Shown here in pieces: positions 58,510 through 64,000 of a stretch of DNA of 64,000 nucleotides. Under the pieces are notes generated by a model. The model was not told where the DNA came from. It did no database searches and was given only the letters and a program-made list of their open reading frames with translations. The stretch spans positions 1 to 64,000 of the forward strand of contig VHZZ01004499.1 of assembly GCA_009801015.1 (NCBI GenBank), given 5' to 3'. Within the stretch, counting starts at the first letter, position 1. The number at the start of each line of letters is the position of its first letter. The position numbers and the translations under genes are program-made. The DNA comes from Silene noctiflora (Eukaryota > Streptophyta > Magnoliopsida > Caryophyllales > Caryophyllaceae).

Positions 58510-58850
58510 TTTATTGTCGAAGGATACTTTTTAGCGCTCAAAACATACTGCTATACGATAGAATCAGGAGACGACATAACTAAGTACAAAGGTTCAGCCA
58601 AAGCATTTGCTACGAAAGAATGGTACGTACAATAGCAAAAAAATCCGAAACAGGAGAAGAATAAGGTAAAGGTAACATCCAACTTCTTTCGCACAAATTT
58701 CCTGGAGATAAAAAGGGGGACCACTAACTAAACCATGCGTATTCCTAATAAAAAAAAAGAAAGTGGGCACGCAGATATCAGGACGATTTATGGATCGGCA
58801 CAGATCATCTTAACATTAACAATATCTCCCCGCTGAATAAAAGCGCAATA
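58510..58850 (+). pseudogene. dpo: plasmid DNA polymerase, C-terminal block
   Basis: Translation gives VEGYFLALKTYCYTIE, then ITKYKGSAKAFATKEWY and further on KNKVKVTSNFFRTNF. The order (a G-Y-F-L-A-x-K motif, then K-x-K-G-x-AK with T-K-E-W) matches the family's C-terminal region, where a KxY-like motif contacts DNA. Similarity fades past about 58800. Confidence 0.7.
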
Positions 58851-61800
58851 CCCATCATTTTTATATACGCGCCAACATCCTACTCTACGCCTCGCTCCGT
58901 AAGACTTCACTTATTAGAATGCGAGAGGAAGATTCTTCAGAACCGGATGCAGCTTCTCCAAAAGAGAACTAATATCTTGTGCTTGCGATTTCTAATTGGT
59001 GTTTCTTTTACATTACATAAGTCTGACTATGTCGATCTAAAACGTGTGCTTGTACATAGCCTTACCACCTCCCCAACCACCGCTCTATCCATCAGCAGCA
59101 TCAGTGACAGTTATTCTTTCTTCGATCGGAGGTGTTCTCCTCCCGCCCACAGGGAGCACCTGGTCGAATAGAGGCTGCTTGCTTCTTTTTTTACGAAATA
59201 CGAAACGACAACATTACACATTTGTTTTTTGGTCCGCGGATTCTGCTTTTATCCTTTTAATTACAAGTGCGAAAAAAAAATTATATCCGCGTGGATAGTA
59301 CCCGCTTATGATGTATCCGCTGCTACAATCTCTACTAGATCCTGCTTACCACATTATACTTGTTGAAATGCCGCCTTTACTTAACTTCTGAATAGCCACT
59401 CCTTGCGGGATTGTTATAAGATTACGGGTCAATTCTTCCTCTGAGACCTTATACTCTTACTGAGGAAGAAAGTACTCCTTGAGGTGGACTATTCTTTAAT
59501 TGTAATTAATAACATTCCTCGTATATTAGATCAAGCTGCGTCTACGCCTTAGTTTCCACTTATAAACAGGAGTTCCACTGCTTCGATAACAACTTCCTTT
59601 GGATCAAAGGCACTCCTATTTGTTTATTTTGTATTTGTTGTATTTGAAGATCGAGCTTCATCGGCTTATGCGCCTGCACTCAACTAATGGCTTCGCCCCT
59701 CACGATATTCTACTTCTTTCACGGAACGCGCCCTTGGATAGATGATCCGGATTGAAGTACGGCTTTGGGCTTTGTTTGAAAGTAAGAACGCCTTAAATAT
59801 AAAAGGGTTTTTTCCTATTTTGCTTTCTTGGTCGGCTTCTCGGGACCCGTTGTTCTAATGAGACGGATTACTGCTCTATACCGTGCTGGCTGAGCAGAAT
59901 GCGTGGGATTAGACTATGGGGGATTTTTCTCCTTTACTAACGAGTAAGGCGAAGATAAGTGTTTTCAAGCACTCTGCCCTTTGTTGTTTACAGAATTTAA
60001 GGAGCTCTCTCATGTTGGGCGTACTGGGTTGGTTCGATGACTAGATAAGAGGCTCATTATAGTATAATCTTTCTTGAACATAATGAATGGAAGGATTGGC
60101 TCACCTTACCTACCACTTTAGATTAGCCCCCTTTTTCTTAAAGGTACGATCGGAGGAAGGCTCTTTAGCAACTTCTTATGATTTGCATTTTTCTATGAAG
60201 TGTAATGAAAGACCGGAGGGTGTTATAGGTCGAGATTCAGAATATTAAAAATAAAGAAATACTCAATAAAAAAAATAACATAACCACATATTCCCTAATA
60301 ATAGAATGCTACCCCCAATACTAACTGATAGCGCTACTACCACGGATTACTCGTACACCCATGCATATAAGCTGCCCTAAGAAGGGTGCGTTGCTCATTC
60401 CTTACTTCAGTCCTACAATAAGTCATTTGAAGGAGAAGAGCGGCTGGACTCTTTAAAACGCTTCGCTCAAAGTACGTCTATGACTGAGCATAGCGGTTGG
60501 AATCAGCAACTCAGATACAATTTAAACAAGAGAGGGGACTAAGAGATTAGCCTAGCCCCTCTCTTAGCGACTAAGCCGGGTTACCGGACATCGGGAGAAT
60601 GCCGAATACAGAGGGGAGATACGAACAGCAAAAAACCTCGTGTCTACCACATAATAAAAAATAGAACAACGTTCCGATGTGCAAGTTGAATCGAAAAAGC
60701 TGGCGGTATTAAATTGGTTGAAACGAGCCTTTCACAAGGGAAAGATAAAATAATTGAGTATTTTGCGCCAAGTATCGAAGAAGAATACCGAGCAAAACAT
60801 GTACTTTGGAGCCCAATACGTACAGAAAAGTGGATCGAGGGTTATCATAATATATAATAATCGAGCTACACGTGCTGCCATGCCTTAACGAGTGCGGTCC
60901 GTGTAAGGCGAAGGCGCTGACTGTTGGATTTTTTAATATGCAAGACGAGATTGTTTTTTCGTAGTTAAAAAAGAAATTCTGTGATTTTAGTGTAAAGCAT
61001 GAAGGCTTAACGAGCCTTTATTTAAAAATATGGATTCGTTTTACTTTGCTTCCTCCTCCCGTTAATAAGAAAGGTTACGCCCCTAGCCTATAGCAGTTGT
61101 CAATTGCTCTTTCCGTTTATCGAACCCGGGAGTTAATCCCCCTTATGGGGTTGGGGTCCTTTCTGCCGTGAGGGATGTTTCTCACAAAGCTTTCTCCTAT
61201 ACCGAATGTGCGACCTTTAGTCCTTGAATGCAAGCAGGAGAGAAGCTAATTTAGTCTACCAGGAGAGTCTATACCTATGCATGTGCTTTCCCCCGTAAGG
61301 ATAGGTTCATCGGCGGCTTGAAAGATACTATATAAAATATAAAAGAAGGTACCTCGGATGATGCAGAGAGTATACAGCTCAAAGAGCATATGCCCTTTCC
61401 ACACCACAATAGATAGATAAGTTTTCAGCTCTAGTTTCGTACTCGGAAAGCCTTGATTGAACTGGCTGTTAGTGATGCCCTATCTTTCTTTTGCTTGCCC
61501 GGTGCCAGCATTTCGTGGAAAAGCAATTCATAATAAATGGTAAGTAATGTTCTTTGCTTTCTTTCCTATACTATTACTATAAGTTATAAGTAGCTTATAG
61601 GACTATAAACATGATTAGGAGAGAAAGATAAGCATTAGCGAGGCTTAATTTCCCTTATTCTAATAAGAAGAAGAAAGCTAGAATATAAACGTGGGCTAGA
61701 GAAAAAAAGCGGGTAAGAGCACATGGGCGCTGCCTTACTCTTCGATACCTAATGGCCCCCCGGCCGGTTAAAGTCATCACATTCTCTTTCTTGTCTTGAT

Positions 61801-61869
61801 AGCATAGCATACCCTTTTGGATTTGGGTGTCGTTTGGGTGAAACAGGTCGGTTTGTCTCACTTGAGGGA
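58851..61869. other. 3 kb without an assignable gene
   Basis: Past the polymerase C-terminus only the acidic relic at 59.1 kb and the 17-base repeat are supportable. No terminal inverted repeat of a linear plasmid was recognised, though it could not be searched for systematically. Confidence 0.4.
59080..59165 (-). repeat. acidic/alanine coding relic with PPIEE core, minus strand
   Basis: The reverse complement reads NTPPIEERITVTDAADG. At the DNA level the plus strand shares cttcgatcggagg with the 25.7 kb copy, and cttcgatcgga with the 62.5 kb copy. It is a short but clear member of the PPIE subset. Confidence 0.45.
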
Positions 61870-62010
61870 TGTTCTCCCATATCATGGAAAATGAAGAAAG
61901 AATAGTTGAATTTACTGTATCGCGCTCCTCGGCAGAAGCGGAATACCGATCCATGGTGGCAATAACTAGTGAGCTAAAGTGACTCAAGGACCTTTTCTCA
62001 TGTTTAGAGA
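61870..62010 (+). mobile_element. fossil scrap of a Ty1/copia LTR retrotransposon (RNase H region)
   Basis: The translation contains TVSRSSAEAEYRSMVAITSE, nearly identical to the conserved motif close to the end of copia polyproteins (SRSSxEAEYR followed by a T-x-E-L). Neighbouring bases upstream resemble the short segment that normally precedes it. Nothing else of the element is visible and no LTR was recognised. It is an old, broken remnant. It lies 52 kb from the other copia scrap and need not derive from the same insertion. A 131-codon minus-strand frame at 61655-62050 is its antisense shadow. Confidence 0.85.
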
Positions 62011-62539
62011 CGAGCTTCTTTCTCTTTTGTTTCACCGGTTTGAAACACACGAAGGCACAAGACTCTCGTCCCTTGTCCGAGGTTTAGATTCCCCATTAGG
62101 GGCAACAGGATGTAACAAGTACACATTAAGAATAAAAATCTTTACTTTAGCTGTCCAAGATGGAATTCACCTCGAACAGCTGGAGAGCTCTTTCTTTTGA
62201 TCGACGATCAGCAGCTGGGCATCTTATCCCTTACTCTGGTTGACTCGAATTTCTACTTATTAAATCTTATCCTGTAATCCCTCAAAATAATAGCTCGAAA
62301 TACACAAAAAATGGAGACACTTAGAAGATGAATGAGATTAAGTGGTTGAGTCCACGAGTTGCTTGGGCGATCGTGACAGGAAGTGGGCCAAGCAAGCTTC
62401 CCCGGGGACACAGCACATGCCAACATAGTAATAACTCCCCTCTGCCATGGGTCGAACATTTTCATTCCCGTGCCGTCAACGCACTCTTCGTAACCTGCGC
62501 TTACCACATACCTACAAAAGTTTCTTCGTCAGCGCCCTT

Positions 62540-62592
62540 TTAATCTTCGATCGGAACGTCCTCGATTGCATCCGCTGCTTATTCTGGTGGAT
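62540..62592 (-). repeat. acidic/alanine coding relic with AADAIEDVPIED, minus strand
   Basis: The reverse complement reads AADAIEDVPIED, matching the 49.5 kb and 25.7 kb copies. The plus strand here contains cttcgatcgga and tcgattgcatccgctgc, which also appear in diverged form near 25.7 kb. Confidence 0.5.
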
Positions 62593-63250
62593 ATTATGGT
62601 ATGGTAAAAAGATGTCACTAGTCAAATAAAAAGGAATAAGTGAACCCATAAGCGGGTGAAATTTCTTTATATCTAGACTAATCCAAAACAAAGGCTGGGG
62701 CGGCCGTTCGCTTCCGCTGAGCCACCTTTCTTACCAGGCGCACTACTAAAATGTTTGGTAAGCTTGTTGCTTTTTGTTTTGCTTAAAAGATATCCTAATT
62801 TGCTTTTGTTTTATTTTCCGGAGCCCGGCCAGGACGATGGGGACGTTTTCGGGTTTTACGACCTGTACGGATGAGGCACTATTTAATAAATCACACCTGA
62901 ATTTAAAAATAATACTAAAGCAGGGTTCAGCGGGATCACTCAACCTCATTCCCACCGGGTTAGGGCGTATCCAATTAAAATAGTTTATCAAACCACCTTT
63001 TATGCCATTTTTACAGTGTTTTATCAAACGAGTTGGGAGAAAGATGCACTTTAGACTCTCGATTCACTAATAAATAAAATGGTATCCCATTGAGCATCCA
63101 CTCCTGTCTTTGATGATGATCCAATGAAAGCTTACCTTGATGAGAACCATTGCTCCTTGTACTATGGAGTTTATTTATAAAATTTATATGTCCCAGTAAG
63201 AGGTCTAAAACCACAGACTGCGGTATTATGCTACCGCCCTACCCGAGAGT

Positions 63251-63842
63251 ATGAACACGCGTTACAAGCGTGGAAACATTATAGGAATACTTAAGGCGTC
63301 GTCCGAAACCAGCAAGGCTCTTCTTCATATGAGAAGCCGCCCTCTCCAATTCCGACCCGACAGCTTTGTTTTTTCTACTCAACTTGCACATCGGGACGTT
63401 GTTCCCTTGTTATGTGGTATACATAAGGTTTTTTTTTGTTTTTCGTTTGTTCCGTTGCTGTGTGGTATTCTTTACTTTTAAATTACTTGAGATATGGTAC
63501 GAGAATCAATACATAAGCGTAAGGGGAAGAACAAGTCAGTTCAAGTCCCATGGGCGGTAGCGGAGGAAGGATCCTGATGGTAAACTCGTTATTCTTATTA
63601 ATGTGGATAATGAAACATTAAGGAAGAAGCTACGCCGCAGCCTTACGAGCAGTGTTACGCCTTTTCAAACCACGCGCATGCAAAGGATCTATCTATTAGC
63701 TGGTATGAAGCGCGGGTGTAATGTATGTAACGAGCCAGCTGTTAATGAAACATCCCCCGTTTTCTATCGAGCCATCCGACCGACCAATACTGAGACGTAT
63801 TTTGCCGCGGAAATACACTCATCAATCAATTCATATTTATAG
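63251..63842 (+). pseudogene. unrecognised coding-like region at the right edge
   Basis: Bases 63251-63330 read MNTRYKRGNIIGILKASSE and SKALLHMRSRPLQFRPD in one frame. From about 63480 another frame reads LLEIWYENQYISVRGRTSQF, then a single TAG at 63561-63563, then RRKDPDGKLVILINVDNE, TLRKKLRRSLTSSVTPFQTT, MKRGCNVCNEPAVNETSP and RAIRPTNTETYFAAEIHSS up to a TAG at 63840-63842. The second part has a coding-like make-up over about 115 codons. No known domain is recognised; the CNVC pair is the only metal-site-like feature. It could be a decayed plasmid or chimeric gene. Confidence 0.35.
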
Positions 63843-64000
63843 AGAGGGTATGAAATAACTCGACTAGAAGGAGAGGATCAAAGGGAACTCTCTATTCCTC
63901 AATCCAATCAAAGACGCTAGCTAACCTAAGCCCCTAGTCAAAAGGGCGGGGGGTCTACCCATCCTCAATAGTCTTACTAAGTGTTAATACAATAAGGCAA

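Larger units (their letters stand above)
54914..58850 (+). pseudogene. dpo: linear mitochondrial plasmid family-B DNA polymerase, broken
   Basis: Plant mitochondrial linear plasmids encode a protein-primed family-B DNA polymerase of roughly 900-1000 residues, and integrated copies are common in plant mitogenomes. Here its blocks lie in order on the plus strand: a probable N-terminal segment, the exonuclease Exo I motif (VADTETFMY), a segment with [14 protein letters not shown], the palm motif [12 protein letters not shown], the catalytic motif YTDTDS and a C-terminal block. The blocks are in different frames and separated by unrelated sequence, the longest gap being about 2 kb after the exonuclease block. 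It is clearly broken and should make no polymerase. No plasmid terminal inverted repeat or RNA polymerase gene was recognised nearby. The separate blocks are listed individually. Confidence 0.85.

Noticed and set aside
61655-62050. A 131-codon minus-strand frame
   Set aside because: It is antisense to the copia RNase H scrap and has no protein-like features of its own.
1-64000. CRISPR arrays, plastid gene inserts and complete tRNA genes
   Set aside because: I looked for regular repeats, for familiar plastid proteins and for tRNA arms and found none. A tRNAscan-SE run and a plastome BLAST would be needed to exclude diverged copies.
1-64000. Circular closure of the window (similar gtttatcaaac strings near base 7 and near 62985)
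   Set aside because: The shared string is only 11 bases and not at the right edge, so it gives no evidence of circularity.

Overview
The window looks like part of a seed-plant mitochondrial genome. It carries a recognisable mitochondrial cox2 reading frame (20411-20950), a fragment of mitochondrial large-subunit rRNA (about 11513-11690), remains of a linear mitochondrial plasmid DNA polymerase (about 54914-58850), and two fossil scraps of Ty1/copia retrotransposons of nuclear type (about 9690-9930 and 61870-62010). Gene density is extremely low: cox2 is the only frame I assign to a known organelle gene, and it lacks its first ~98 codons. That fits a very expanded plant mitogenome, of the kind known in some conifers, Silene or cucurbits. 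I cannot name the genus.

Layout. 1-11500: mostly featureless DNA with acidic/alanine coding relics near 2.25 and 3.8-4.1 kb, a 171-codon open frame on the minus strand (4975-5490), a small protein-like frame at 6954 and a copia scrap at 9.7 kb. 11.5-11.7 kb: rrn26 fragment. 11.7-19.3 kb: nothing assignable except one relic. 19.3-20.95 kb: acidic relics, then short frames, then the cox2 CuA-domain frame. 21-42.3 kb: a 21 kb gene desert with short dispersed repeats and a few relics. 42.5-47.2 kb: the densest cluster of protein-like but unrecognised frames. 47.2-54.9 kb: desert with one clear relic at 49.5 kb. 54.9-58.85 kb: broken plasmid polymerase with exonuclease, palm and C-terminal blocks in order on the plus strand. 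58.9-64 kb: desert, two relics, a copia scrap and an unrecognised frame at the right edge.

How the parts relate. cox2 would supply the CuA domain of cytochrome c oxidase, but only if the frame is expressed and the missing membrane-anchoring half is encoded elsewhere. The rRNA, polymerase and copia pieces look like debris from rearrangement, plasmid integration and nuclear-to-mitochondrial transfer. The most unusual signal is a dispersed family of short stretches on both strands that translate into related acidic/alanine-rich peptides (cores like DAIEDVPPIE, SEAEA and DEADDAD). They look like relics of one repetitive coding sequence that I cannot name.

All assignments come from reading translations and comparing them with remembered family motifs. 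No alignment or database search was run.
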